From assembly GCF_000960995.1 (NCBI RefSeq), contig NZ_CP009435.1:2418001-2482000 (forward strand): a stretch of DNA of 64,000 bases, given 5' to 3'. Shown here in pieces: positions 39,147 through 47,995 of this stretch. The notes beneath the pieces are model-generated. The model saw only the letters and a list, made by a program, of their open reading frames with translations, was not told the DNA's origin and did not search any database. The stretch's first letter is position 1; the number at the start of each line of letters is the position of its first letter. This DNA is from Burkholderia glumae LMG 2196 = ATCC 33617 (GTDB lineage: Bacteria; Pseudomonadota; Gammaproteobacteria; Burkholderiales; Burkholderiaceae). A program made the translations under genes and the position numbers.

Positions 39147-39935
39147 ATGACCAGGATTCATCCCACGGCGATCATCGAGCCGGGCGCGCAGATCGACGAA
39201 ACCGTCGAGATCGGCCCTTACGCGATCGTCGGTCCGCACGTGACGATCGGCGCGCGCACCACGATCGGCTCGCACAGCGTGATCGAGGGACACACGACGC
39301 TCGGCGAGGACAACCGCATCGGCCACTACGCGTCGGTGGGCGGCCGCCCGCAGGACATGAAGTACAAGGACGAGCCGACCCAGCTCGTGATCGGCGACCG
39401 CAACACGATCCGCGAATTCACGACGATCCACACCGGCACCGTGCAGGACGCCGGCGTGACCCAGGTCGGCAACGACAACTGGATCATGGCCTACGTCCAC
39501 ATCGGCCACGACTGCCGCGTCGGCAACCACGTGATCCTGTCGAGCAACGCCCAGATGGCCGGGCACGTCGAGATCGGCGACTGGGCGATCGTGGGCGGCA
39601 TGTCGGGCGTCCACCAGTTCGTGCGGATCGGCGCGCACTCGATGCTGGGCGGCGCCTCGGCGCTGGTGCAGGACGTGCCGCCGTTCGTGATCTCGGCCGG
39701 CAACAAGGCGGTGCCGCACGGCATCAACGCGGAGGGCCTGCGCCGCCGCGGCTTCGCACCCGAGGCGATTGCCGCGCTGCGCAACGCGTACCGGATCGTC
39801 TACAAGAGCGGCAACACGCTCGACGAGGCGAAGGCCGAGTTGCGCGAATTGATCGCGGCGGGCGGCGAGCACCTGGCCGACGTGAAGACGTTCGTCGATT
39901 TCATCGGCGCGTCGCAGCGCGGCATCATCCGCTGA
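39147..39935 (+). CDS. lpxA: UDP-N-acetylglucosamine acyltransferase
   Basis: LpxA catalyses the first step of lipid A synthesis, acylating UDP-GlcNAc at O-3. It has 262 residues with a left-handed beta helix of about ten hexapeptide coils (1-190) and a C-terminal helical domain. The catalytic His is in YVHIGHDCRVGN. GGMSGVHQFVRIG is a family landmark. lpxB starts 4 nt after its stop, so translation is likely linked. Confidence 0.97.
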   Translation: MTRIHPTAIIEPGAQIDETVEIGPYAIVGPHVTIGARTTIGSHSVIEGHTTLGEDNRIGHYASVGGRPQDMKYKDEPTQLVIGDRNTIREFTTIHTGTVQDAGVTQVGNDNWIMAYVHIGHDCRVGNHVILSSNAQMAGHVEIGDWAIVGGMSGVHQFVRIGAHSMLGGASALVQDVPPFVISAGNKAVPHGINAEGLRRRGFAPEAIAALRNAYRIVYKSGNTLDEAKAELRELIAAGGEHLADVKTFVDFIGASQRGIIR

Positions 39936-39939
39936 CGCG

Positions 39940-41109
39940 ATGGCGCTCCCACCGAAACCGTTGCGAATCGCGCTCGCGGCCGGCGAGCCGTCGGGCGACC
40001 TGCTGGCCGCGTCGCTGCTGGGCGGCCTGCACGCACGGTTGCCGGCGGCGTCGCACTATTACGGCATCGGCGGCCCGCGCATGATCTCGGCCGGCTTCGA
40101 ATCGCACTGGCCGATGGACCGGCTGACGGTGCGCGGCTATGTCGAGGCGCTCAAGGAAATCCCGGCGATCCTGCGGATCCGCGGCGAGCTGAAGCGCCAG
40201 CTGCTGACCGAGCCGCCCGATGCGTTCATCGGCGTCGACGCGCCCGATTTCAATTTCGGCGTCGAGCAGGCACTGCGCGAGGCCGGCATCCCGACCGTCC
40301 ACTTCGTCTGCCCGTCGATCTGGGCATGGCGCGGCGGGCGCATCAAGAAGATCGTGAAGTCGGTCGATCACATGCTGTGCCTGTTCCCGTTCGAGCCGGC
40401 GCTGCTCGAAAAATCGGGCGTGGCCTCGACCTACGTCGGCCATCCGCTCGCCGACGAGATCCCGCTCGAACCCGACACGCACGGTGCGCGCATCGCGCTC
40501 GGGCTGCCCGAGCACGGTCCCGTGATCGCGGTGCTGCCCGGCAGCCGGCGTTCGGAGATCGCGCTGATCGGGCCGACCTTCTTCGCCGCGATGGCGCTGA
40601 TGCACCAGCGCGAGCCCGGCCTGCGCTTCGTGATGCCGGCCGCGACGCCGGCCCTGCGCGCGCTGCTGCAGCCGCTCGTCGACGCGCATCCGCAACTGCC
40701 GCTCACGCTGACCGACGGCCGCTCGCAGGTGGCGATGACGGCTGCCGACGCGATTCTCGTCAAGAGCGGGACGGTGACGCTCGAGGCCGCGCTGCTGAAG
40801 AAGCCGATGGTGATCTCGTACAAGGTGCCCTGGCTGACGGGGCAGATCATGCGCCGGCAAGGCTACCAGCCCTATGTCGGGCTGCCGAACATCCTGGCCG
40901 GCCGCTTCGTGGTGCCGGAACTGCTGCAGCACTTCGCGACCCCGCAGGCGTTGGCCGACGCGACGCTCACGCAGCTGCGCGACGACGCGAACCGCCGCAC
41001 GCTGACCGAAATCTTCACGCAGCTGCATCTGTCGCTGCGTCAGAACACCGCCGTGCGCGCCGCGGAGGCGGTCGAGCGCGTGATCGCGAGCCGGAAGCCA
41101 CGCGCATGA
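39940..41109 (+). CDS. lpxB: Lipid-A-disaccharide synthase
   Basis: LpxB is a GT-B fold glycosyltransferase (family GT19) joining UDP-diacylglucosamine and lipid X. It has 389 residues. AAGEPSGDLLAA near the N-terminus and the C-terminal LPGSRRSEI and KSGTVTLEAALLKKPM blocks are the family motifs. It overlaps rnhB by 4 nt (ATGA), the well-known lpxB-rnhB coupling. Confidence 0.96.
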   Translation: MALPPKPLRIALAAGEPSGDLLAASLLGGLHARLPAASHYYGIGGPRMISAGFESHWPMDRLTVRGYVEALKEIPAILRIRGELKRQLLTEPPDAFIGVDAPDFNFGVEQALREAGIPTVHFVCPSIWAWRGGRIKKIVKSVDHMLCLFPFEPALLEKSGVASTYVGHPLADEIPLEPDTHGARIALGLPEHGPVIAVLPGSRRSEIALIGPTFFAAMALMHQREPGLRFVMPAATPALRALLQPLVDAHPQLPLTLTDGRSQVAMTAADAILVKSGTVTLEAALLKKPMVISYKVPWLTGQIMRRQGYQPYVGLPNILAGRFVVPELLQHFATPQALADATLTQLRDDANRRTLTEIFTQLHLSLRQNTAVRAAEAVERVIASRKPRA

Positions 41110-41753
41110 AGGCCGTCCGTACCAGGCGCACCGCCGCGTCGCTGGCCGCCGAGCAGGCCGGCTTCAGCTTCGACGCGCCGGGCGAGATCGTCTGCGGCGT
41201 CGACGAGGCGGGCCGCGGGCCGCTCGCCGGGCCGGTGGTCGCGGCCGCCGTGATCCTCGATCCGGCGCGGCCGATCGTCGGCCTCGACGATTCGAAGGCG
41301 CTGAGCGCAAAGAAGCGCGAGCGGCTCTACGCCGAGATCGTCGAGCGCGCGCAGGCCTATTGCGTGGCCTCCGCCAGCGTCGAGGAAATCGACACGCTGA
41401 ACATCCTGCACGCCACCATGCTGGCGATGAAGCGCGCGGTGGAGGGGCTCGCGGTGCTGCCGACGCTCGCGCAGATCGACGGCAACCGCTGCCCGACGCT
41501 CGCGATCCGCAGCGAGGCGATCATCGGCGGCGATGCGCTGGTGCCGAGCATCTCGGCCGCCTCGATCCTCGCCAAGGTCACGCGCGACCGGCTGCTGGTC
41601 GATCTGCACGCGAGCTTTCCGCTCTACGGCTTCGACGTCCATTCCGGCTACGGCACGCCCAAGCACCTCGCGGCGCTGCGCGAACACGGCCCGTGCGAGC
41701 ATCACCGCCGCTCGTTCGCGCCGGTACGCGCCGCGCTCGATCTCACCCGATAG
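41106..41753 (+). CDS. rnhB: Ribonuclease HII
   Basis: RNase HII excises ribonucleotides from DNA. It has 215 residues from ATG 41106. The DEG-type active site is D33, E34 in GVDEAGRGPLAGPV, with further acidic residues in AQIDGN and VTRDRLLVDL. The first about 25 residues are a basic extension. It overlaps lpxB by 4 nt and is followed by an RNA methyltransferase after 11 nt. Confidence 0.96.
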   Translation: MKAVRTRRTAASLAAEQAGFSFDAPGEIVCGVDEAGRGPLAGPVVAAAVILDPARPIVGLDDSKALSAKKRERLYAEIVERAQAYCVASASVEEIDTLNILHATMLAMKRAVEGLAVLPTLAQIDGNRCPTLAIRSEAIIGGDALVPSISAASILAKVTRDRLLVDLHASFPLYGFDVHSGYGTPKHLAALREHGPCEHHRRSFAPVRAALDLTR

Positions 41754-41764
41754 CGGACGGCGCG

Positions 41765-42547
41765 ATGAAGTCGATCAGCTCGCGCGACAACCCGCTCTAC
41801 AAGCGCCTGAAGGCGCTCGCGGGCTCGACGCAACAACAACGCCGCGGCGCCCAGGCGCTGCTCGAAGGCCTGCACCTGGCCGCGGCCTACCTCGACGCGA
41901 ACGGCCAGCCCGAACTCTGCGTCGTCACCGACGGTGCGCTTGCGCACGACGAGACGCGCGCGATCGTCGCGCGCGTCGAGCCGCAGCGCGTGGTGTCGCT
42001 GCCCGATGCGCTGTTCGGGCAGCTCTCGAGCGTCGTCAACGGCGTCGGCCTGCTGCTGCTGGTCGAGCGGCCCGCCGCGGCGCTGCCCGAGCGCGTGACG
42101 GGCACGGTGGTGGTGCTCGACGGCGTGCAGGATGCCGGCAACGTCGGCTCGATCCTGCGCAGCGCGGCCGCGGCCGGCGTCGCCCAGGTGTTCTGCGTGA
42201 GCGGCACGGCCTACGCGTGGTCGTCGAAGGTGCTGCGCTCGGGCATGGGCGCGCATTTCCTGCTCGACATCCACGAGGACGTCGAGGCGGCCGACCTGAT
42301 CGCGCGGCTCGGCGTGCCGGTCGCGCTGACCGATTCGCACGGCGCCCGCGCGATCGACGACTGCGACCTGAGCGGCCCGGTGGCCTGGGTGTTCGGCAAC
42401 GAAGGCGCGGGCGTGTCGGCGCCGTGGCGCGAGGCGGCCAAGCTGCGCGTGACGATCCCGCAGCCGGGCGGCATGGAATCGCTGAACGTGGCGGCCGCCG
42501 CCGCCGTCTGCCTGTTCGAGCAGTGCCGCCAGCAGCGCAGGCGCTGA
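41765..42547 (+). CDS. SpoU/TrmH-family RNA methyltransferase
   Basis: This 260-residue protein is a SAM-dependent 2'-O-ribose methyltransferase with an N-terminal substrate-binding domain (1-100) and a C-terminal SPOUT domain with the trefoil-knot motifs NVGSILRSAAAAGV, WVFGNEGAGVS and IPQPGGMESLNVAAAAAV. It may act on 23S rRNA (RlmB-like) or tRNA; the target cannot be set by sequence. It ends the pyrH-rnhB series and is followed by a strong hairpin shared with convergent ppsR. Confidence 0.92.
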   Translation: MKSISSRDNPLYKRLKALAGSTQQQRRGAQALLEGLHLAAAYLDANGQPELCVVTDGALAHDETRAIVARVEPQRVVSLPDALFGQLSSVVNGVGLLLLVERPAAALPERVTGTVVVLDGVQDAGNVGSILRSAAAAGVAQVFCVSGTAYAWSSKVLRSGMGAHFLLDIHEDVEAADLIARLGVPVALTDSHGARAIDDCDLSGPVAWVFGNEGAGVSAPWREAAKLRVTIPQPGGMESLNVAAAAAVCLFEQCRQQRRR

Positions 42548-42580
42548 GGCCCGGCGCGTCAGCAAGCCAGCAGGCAAGGA

Positions 42581-42615
42581 AACGGCGGATGACCCGGGTC
42601 ATCCGCCGTTGTTTC
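42581..42615. terminator. Bidirectional terminator, 30-bp perfect palindrome
   Basis: The arm AACGGCGGATGACCC (42581-42595) is followed directly by its exact complement (42596-42610), then GTTTC. It lies between the convergent methyltransferase and ppsR genes. The hairpin has a GC-rich stem with A/T-rich flanks on both sides and could stop transcription from either direction. Confidence 0.8.
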
Positions 42616-42641
42616 ATGTGCGCCGTGCCGGCCCGGCGCGC

Positions 42642-43457
42642 TCAGTACGACTGCCGGTCGAGCTTGATTTCCTGCAGGATCGTGGTGGCGATCTCCTCGA
42701 TCGACTTGTGCGTCGACGACAGCCAGTTGATCCCTTCGCGCCGCATCATCGCCTCGGCCTCGTTGATCTCGAAGCGGCAGTTCTCGAGCGACGCGTACTT
42801 GCTGCCGGGGCGCCGCTCGTTGCGGATCTCCGAGAGCCGCTGCGCGTCGATCGACAGCCCGAACAGCTTGTCGCGATGCTGGGCGAGCTCGCCCGGCAGC
42901 TTGCCGCGCTCGAAGTCCTCGGGAATCAGCGGATAGTTCGCGGCCTTCACGCCATACTGCATCGCGAGGTAGAGGCTGGTCGGGGTCTTGCCGCTGCGCG
43001 ACACGCCCACCAGGATCACCTCGGCCTCGGCGAGGTTGCGGTCGGACTGGCCGTCGTCGTGCGCGAGCGAGAAGTTGATGGCCTCGATCCGCGTCTTGTA
43101 TTCGTCGGTGTCGGCGTTTTGGTGGCCACGCCCCATCGCGTGCGTCGACTTCAGTTGCAGTTCCTGCTCGAGCGGCTCGACGAAGCGCTGGAACATGTCG
43201 AGGATCAGCGCGTTCGAGCGCTTGACGATGTCGTTCGACTCGCCGTCCACCAGCGTCGTAAACACGATCGGTCGGCGGCCGTCGAGCTGCGCCGCGTCGT
43301 TGATCTTCTGCACCGTCAGGTATGCCTTGTCGTGCGAATCGACGAACGGCACGCGCACGAGCCGGAACTTCTGGTCGAACTGGGACAGGATCGAGTGCGC
43401 GAAGGTTTCGGCGGTGATCCCGGTGCCGTCGGAGACGATGAAAACGGTTGGAAGCAT
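42642..43457 (-). CDS. ppsR: PEP synthase regulatory kinase/pyrophosphorylase
   Basis: PpsR (DUF299) inactivates PEP synthase by ADP-dependent threonine phosphorylation and reactivates it by Pi-dependent dephosphorylation. It has 271 residues. The N-terminus VFIVSDGTGITAETFA and the P-loop-like GVSRSGKTPTSLYLA near 150-165 are the family hallmarks. It diverges from ppsA across 455 nt, which agrees with a dedicated regulator-target pair. Confidence 0.95.
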   Translation of the reverse strand: MLPTVFIVSDGTGITAETFAHSILSQFDQKFRLVRVPFVDSHDKAYLTVQKINDAAQLDGRRPIVFTTLVDGESNDIVKRSNALILDMFQRFVEPLEQELQLKSTHAMGRGHQNADTDEYKTRIEAINFSLAHDDGQSDRNLAEAEVILVGVSRSGKTPTSLYLAMQYGVKAANYPLIPEDFERGKLPGELAQHRDKLFGLSIDAQRLSEIRNERRPGSKYASLENCRFEINEAEAMMRREGINWLSSTHKSIEEIATTILQEIKLDRQSY

Positions 43458-43642
43458 GAATGGCGGGCGTGCGCGATGACGGCCTGGCGGCCGGAAGCGG
43501 CCATTCTAGCAGGGCCGGCGCGCACCGTTTCCGGCCCTTGCAGCCCATGCCCGGCACGCGGCCCGGCCAGATGCGGCGCCCCTCGCGGCCCTGGCCCGAG
43601 CGCGCGCCCGGGCCGCATTCGCACATCGCGCGGCCGGCACGG

Positions 43643-43648
43643 TAGAAT
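43643..43648 (+). promoter_or_regulatory. Possible -10 box for ppsA
   Basis: TAGAAT stands in front of the ppsA leader. A start of transcription about 7 nt downstream would fall just before the left arm of the leader helix at 43657. No good -35 is seen at 17 nt (TTCGCA lies at 19 nt), so an activator may be needed. Confidence 0.35.
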
Positions 43649-43656
43649 AGCGGGCA

Positions 43657-43824
43657 ACCTGTTGGATAAGCGCTTGCGGAAAGCATCACGAAGACGTCAC
43701 GATCGCGTCTTTTTTACCGCCGCTGGCTGGTGTTCCCGGCAAATTGGGCGATTTGTCTGCTGTTTCGCCCTTGCGCCGGGATTTTTACAAGCCGCGCCGC
43801 TTCGCGAATGCTTATCCAACAGGT
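43657..43824 (+). promoter_or_regulatory. Structured ppsA leader: long closing helix around two hairpins
   Basis: Bases 43657-43680 can pair with 43801-43824: 15 continuous Watson-Crick pairs, then eight more of nine positions including three G.U pairs. The enclosed 120 nt contain hairpin 1 (AAGACG 43691-43696 with CGTCTT 43706-43711, then T) and hairpin 2 (TCCCGGC 43734-43740 with GCCGGGA 43775-43781, inner GGGCGA/TCGCCC, then five T). Both look like terminators. It may be a cis-regulatory RNA of ppsA or a separate small RNA. Within the ppsR/ppsA gap no protein gene is convincing. Confidence 0.5.
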
Positions 43825-43912
43825 CGCGCGATGCACGCCCCGCCTTTTGCAAGCGGCCGTGCGTCAAGCCCAATCGCGCGATCGTGAATTTTTTTCACAC
43901 TTAGGGGCTTGT

Positions 43913-46315
43913 ATGACTAACGCAGCAAACGTCGCAAAGGACCAGGCGTATGTAATCCCGTTCGAGCAGTTGCGGATGACCGATGTCGAGATCGTGGGGG
44001 GCAAGAACGCTTCCCTCGGCGAGATGATCAGCCAGCTTTCCGAGGCAGGCGTGCGCGTTCCCACCGGGTTCGCCACGACGGCGCTCGCGTTCCGCGACTT
44101 CCTCGCCCATAACGATCTCACCGACCGCATCGCGAAACGCCTCGAGTCGCTCGATGTCGACGACGTGAAGTCGCTCGCCGTGGCGGGTGCCGAGATTCGC
44201 AAGTGGATCGTCGAGGCGCCGCTGCAGCCGCGGCTCGATGCCGAAATCCGCGAACAGTTCGAGGTGCTCTGCCAGAGCTCGCCCGAGGAGTTGTCGTTCG
44301 CGGTGCGTTCGTCGGCCACCGCCGAGGATCTGCCCGACGCGTCGTTCGCCGGCCAGCAGGAGTCCTACCTCAACGTGGTCGGCATCGACGACGTGCTCGA
44401 CCGCATGAAGCACGTGTTCGCGTCGCTCTATAACGACCGCGCGATTTCGTACCGCGTCCACAAGGGCTTCACGCACGCCGAGGTCGCGCTGTCGGCCGGC
44501 GTGCAGCGCATGGTGCGCTCCGACGTCGGCGCGGCCGGCGTGATGTTTACGATCGACACCGAATCGGGCTTCAAGGACGCCGTGTTCGTGACGTCGAGCT
44601 ACGGCCTGGGCGAGACGGTGGTGCAGGGCGCCGTGAACCCCGACGAGTTCTACGTGTTCAAGACCACGCTCGCCCGGGACAAGCACCCGATCATCCGCCG
44701 CTCGATCGGCTCGAAGCTGATCAAGATGGAGTTCACGCAGCCGGGCGAGCCGGGCCGTGTGAAGACGGTCGACGTCGCACACGAGCAGCGCAATCGCTAC
44801 TCGATCACCGACGCCGACGTGATCGAGCTGGCCAAGTACGCCGTCATCATCGAGAAGCACTACCAGCGTCCGATGGACATCGAGTGGGGCAAGGACGGCC
44901 GCGACGGCAAGATCTTCATCCTCCAGGCGCGCCCGGAAACCGTGAAGAGCCAGGCCAACGGCAAGGTCGAGCAGCGCTTCAAGCTGAAGGGCCAGTCGCA
45001 GGTGCTCGCCACCGGCCGCGCGATCGGCCAGAAGATCGGCGCCGGCCCGGTGCGCGTGATCCAGGACCCGTCGGAAATGGAGCGTGTGCAGCCCGGCGAC
45101 GTGCTGGTGGCCGACATGACCGACCCGAACTGGGAGCCGGTGATGAAGCGCGCCTCGGCGATCGTCACGAACCGCGGCGGGCGCACCTGCCACGCGGCGA
45201 TCATCGCGCGCGAGTTGGGCGTGCCGGCGGTGGTCGGCTGCGGCGACGCGACCGACGTGCTGAAGGACGGGGCGCTCGTCACCGTGTCGTGCGCGGAGGG
45301 CGACGAAGGCAAGATCTACGACGGCCTGCTCGAGACCGAGGTGACGGAAGTCCAGCGCGGCGACCTGCCGGCCATCCCGGTCAAGATCATGATGAACGTC
45401 GGCAACCCGCAGCTCGCGTTCGACTTCTCGCAGTTGCCGAACGGCGGTGTCGGCCTGGCGCGGCTCGAGTTCATCATCAACAACAACATCGGCGTCCATC
45501 CGAAGGCGATCCTCGAGTATCCGAACATCGATTCGGACCTGAAGAAGGCGGTCGAGAGCGTCGCACGCGGTCATGCCTCGCCGCGCGCGTTCTACGTGGA
45601 CAAGCTGACCGAAGGCATCGCCACGATCGGCGCGGCGTTCTATCCGAAGCCCGTGATCGTGCGCCTGTCCGATTTCAAGTCGAACGAGTACAAGAAGCTG
45701 ATCGGCGGCTCGCGCTACGAGCCGGACGAGGAAAATCCGATGCTCGGCTTCCGCGGCGCGTCGCGCTACATCGCCGACGACTTCGCGCAGGCCTTCGAGA
45801 TGGAGTGCATGGCACTGAAGCGCGTGCGCGACGAGATGGGCCTCACCAACGTCGAGATCATGGTGCCGTTCGTGCGTACCGTGAAGCAGGCCGAGCGCGT
45901 GGTGGGCCTGCTCGCGAAGTACGGCCTCAAGCGCGGCGAGAACGGCCTGCGCCTGATCATGATGTGCGAGGTGCCGTCCAACGCGATCCTGGCCGAGCAG
46001 TTCCTCGCGTATTTCGACGGCTTCTCGATCGGCTCGAACGACCTGACGCAGCTCACCCTCGGCCTCGACCGCGACTCGGGCATGGAACTGCTCGCCGTCG
46101 ATTTCGACGAGCGCGATCCGGCCGTGAAGTTCATGCTCAAGCGCGCGATCGACACCTGCCGGCGCCTCGGCAAGTACGTCGGCATCTGCGGCCAGGGCCC
46201 GTCCGATCATCCGGACTTCGCGCAGTGGCTGACCGAGGAGGGCATCGAGTCGATCTCGCTGAACCCCGATACGGTCATCGAGACCTGGCAGGCGCTCGCG
46301 AAGACGCAGAAGTAA
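43913..46315 (+). CDS. ppsA: Phosphoenolpyruvate synthase
   Basis: PpsA converts pyruvate, ATP and water to PEP, AMP and phosphate for gluconeogenesis. It has 800 residues. Domains are the N-terminal ATP-grasp nucleotide domain (about 20-350), the swivelling phosphohistidine domain with H427 in GGRTCHAAIIARELG, and the C-terminal PEP/pyruvate barrel with GICGQGPSDHP near 760. The start is ATG 43913 with AGGGG at 43903-43907; the frame is open 61 codons further upstream, but that stretch falls in the structured leader. PpsR is divergent. Confidence 0.97.
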   Translation: MTNAANVAKDQAYVIPFEQLRMTDVEIVGGKNASLGEMISQLSEAGVRVPTGFATTALAFRDFLAHNDLTDRIAKRLESLDVDDVKSLAVAGAEIRKWIVEAPLQPRLDAEIREQFEVLCQSSPEELSFAVRSSATAEDLPDASFAGQQESYLNVVGIDDVLDRMKHVFASLYNDRAISYRVHKGFTHAEVALSAGVQRMVRSDVGAAGVMFTIDTESGFKDAVFVTSSYGLGETVVQGAVNPDEFYVFKTTLARDKHPIIRRSIGSKLIKMEFTQPGEPGRVKTVDVAHEQRNRYSITDADVIELAKYAVIIEKHYQRPMDIEWGKDGRDGKIFILQARPETVKSQANGKVEQRFKLKGQSQVLATGRAIGQKIGAGPVRVIQDPSEMERVQPGDVLVADMTDPNWEPVMKRASAIVTNRGGRTCHAAIIARELGVPAVVGCGDATDVLKDGALVTVSCAEGDEGKIYDGLLETEVTEVQRGDLPAIPVKIMMNVGNPQLAFDFSQLPNGGVGLARLEFIINNNIGVHPKAILEYPNIDSDLKKAVESVARGHASPRAFYVDKLTEGIATIGAAFYPKPVIVRLSDFKSNEYKKLIGGSRYEPDEENPMLGFRGASRYIADDFAQAFEMECMALKRVRDEMGLTNVEIMVPFVRTVKQAERVVGLLAKYGLKRGENGLRLIMMCEVPSNAILAEQFLAYFDGFSIGSNDLTQLTLGLDRDSGMELLAVDFDERDPAVKFMLKRAIDTCRRLGKYVGICGQGPSDHPDFAQWLTEEGIESISLNPDTVIETWQALAKTQK

Positions 46316-46424
46316 GCGGGCCTGCCCCGGCGGCTGCGCGAGACCGGCTGCGGCGAGCGGCGTTTTGCCGTTACGTGCGGTTGCCGGCCGCCGGCGCCCC
46401 GATTCGTGCACGACACTGTGCTAT

Positions 46425-46453
46425 AAACACCCCGGTGGCTACCGGGGTGTTTT
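46425..46453 (+). terminator. Intrinsic terminator after ppsA
   Basis: The 12-bp stem AAACACCCCGGT (46425-46436) pairs with 46441-46452 around a GGCT loop, with a short T-run at its 3' side. It sits 110 nt after the ppsA stop and just before the nfeD ribosome-binding site. Confidence 0.85.
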
Positions 46454-46468
46454 CGTTTGGAGGTCGGG

Positions 46469-46903
46469 ATGTTGTCAGGCCAACTGATCTGGTGGGTCGG
46501 CGTCGGCGTGCTGGTGGTGGCCGAACTGGTGACGGGCACGTTCTATCTGCTGATGGTCGCGCTCGGGTTCGTCGCCGGCGGCCTTGTCTGCCTGGCGGGC
46601 GGCGCGCTGCATGCGCAGGTGGCCGCCGCCGCGCTGGTCGCGCTGGTGCTGCTGGTGGGCCTGCGCCGCTCGCGCTTCGGGCGCCGCCAGAAGCGCGACG
46701 CGTCGGCCAATCCCGATGTCAATCTCGACATCGGCGCGGCGCTCGACGTCGCGCGCTGGCACGAGCGGCGCGCGCGCGTGCCGTATCGCGGCGCCGACTG
46801 GGACGTCGAACTCGCCGCGGGCGAGCGCGACGATGCGCTGCACTACGAAGTGCGCGCGATACGGGGAAACTGTCTGATCGTCGCCGCCAAGCCGCGGGGC
46901 TGA
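46469..46903 (+). CDS. NfeD-like membrane protein
   Basis: This 144-residue protein has two or three N-terminal membrane helices (about 4-65) and a C-terminal soluble OB-fold domain (about 85-144) with the pattern GADWDVELAAGE, typical of short NfeD proteins. The start is ATG 46469, since GGAGG at 46459-46463 gives ideal spacing; the in-frame TTG at 46457 overlaps that site. It is 44 nt upstream of an SPFH protein, its usual partner in membrane microdomains. Confidence 0.88.
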   Translation: MLSGQLIWWVGVGVLVVAELVTGTFYLLMVALGFVAGGLVCLAGGALHAQVAAAALVALVLLVGLRRSRFGRRQKRDASANPDVNLDIGAALDVARWHERRARVPYRGADWDVELAAGERDDALHYEVRAIRGNCLIVAAKPRG

Positions 46904-46947
46904 GCGCCCGGCGCGCGTCGATCCGTCAATCACAGGGGAGTTTTTTC

Positions 46948-47880
46948 ATGAATGCACTGATTTTCTGGGTGGTGCTGCTCGTCATCGTGTTCGTCGTGCT
47001 GTCGAAGACGGTGAAGATCGTCCCGCAGCAGCACGCCTGGGTGCTCGAACGCTTCGGGCGCTATCACGCGACGCTCTCGCCGGGGCTCAACGTGGTGCTG
47101 CCGTTCATCGACCGGATCGCCTACCGCCACGTGCTCAAGGAAATCCCGCTCGACGTGCCGAGCCAGGTCTGCATCACGCGCGACAACACGCAGCTGCAGG
47201 TGGACGGCGTGCTGTATTTTCAGGTCACCGACCCGATGAAGGCCTCTTACGGCTCCAGCAACTTCGTGCTGGCGATCACGCAGCTCTCGCAGACCATGCT
47301 GCGCTCGGTGATCGGCAAGCTCGAACTCGACAAGACCTTCGAGGAGCGCGACTTCATCAACCACAGCATCGTGTCCGCGCTCGACGACGCCGCCTCGAAC
47401 TGGGGCGTGAAGGTGCTGCGCTACGAGATCAAGGATCTCACGCCGCCCAAGGAGATCCTGCACGCGATGCAGGCGCAAATCACTGCCGAGCGCGAGAAGC
47501 GCGCGCTGGTGGCGGCCTCGGAGGGGCGCCGGCAGGAGCAGATCAATCTCGCCTCGGGCGCGCGCGAGGCCGCGATCCAGAAGTCAGAGGGCGAGCGGCA
47601 GGCTGCCATCAACCAGGCGCAGGGCGAGGCCGCGGCGATCCTCGCGGTGGCCGAGGCCAACGCGCAGGCGATCCAGAAGATCGCGCAGGCGATCCAGTCG
47701 CAGGGCGGCATGGAGGCGGTGAACCTGAAGGTGGCCGAGCAGTATGTGAACGCGTTCGCGAATCTGGCCAAACAGGGCAATACGCTGATCGTGCCGTCGA
47801 ATTTGTCAGACCTGAGCACGTCGATTGCTTCGGCGCTGACGATCGTCAATCGCGGCATGCCGGGCGCCGCGAAGGGCTGA
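46948..47880 (+). CDS. qmcA: SPFH/band 7 (stomatin-like) protein, QmcA type
   Basis: This 310-residue stomatin/prohibitin-type protein forms large membrane oligomers. It has one N-terminal membrane helix (1-22), an SPFH domain (about 23-190) beginning VPQQHAWVLERFGRYH, and a heptad-rich Glu/Ala coiled coil (about 185-265). AGGGGAG lies 7 nt before the ATG. It pairs with the NfeD gene upstream. The precise role (membrane quality control, FtsH association) is inferred from homologues. Confidence 0.92.
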   Translation: MNALIFWVVLLVIVFVVLSKTVKIVPQQHAWVLERFGRYHATLSPGLNVVLPFIDRIAYRHVLKEIPLDVPSQVCITRDNTQLQVDGVLYFQVTDPMKASYGSSNFVLAITQLSQTMLRSVIGKLELDKTFEERDFINHSIVSALDDAASNWGVKVLRYEIKDLTPPKEILHAMQAQITAEREKRALVAASEGRRQEQINLASGAREAAIQKSEGERQAAINQAQGEAAAILAVAEANAQAIQKIAQAIQSQGGMEAVNLKVAEQYVNAFANLAKQGNTLIVPSNLSDLSTSIASALTIVNRGMPGAAKG

Positions 47881-47911
47881 TGCGCGGCGCCGCCGGCGCT
47901 CGCCTTCAGGG

Positions 47912-47940
47912 AAACGGCCCGCGTGATGCGGGCCGTTTTC
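47912..47940 (+). terminator. Intrinsic terminator after qmcA
   Basis: The 11-bp stem AAACGGCCCGC (47912-47922) pairs with 47928-47938 around a GTGAT loop, ending in TTTT. It lies between convergent qmcA and smpB and could serve both strands. Confidence 0.85.
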
Positions 47941-47995
47941 GTTGCGGGGGGCGTGATCGGCGTTGCCGCCCGAAGCACGCGGCCCGCGAGCCGCT

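Noticed and set aside
43730..43912. A 61-codon N-terminal extension of PpsA from GTG 43730
   Set aside because: The sequence does not look like PEP synthase, overlaps the structured leader, and the ATG at 43913 has its own ribosome-binding site and the standard N-terminus.
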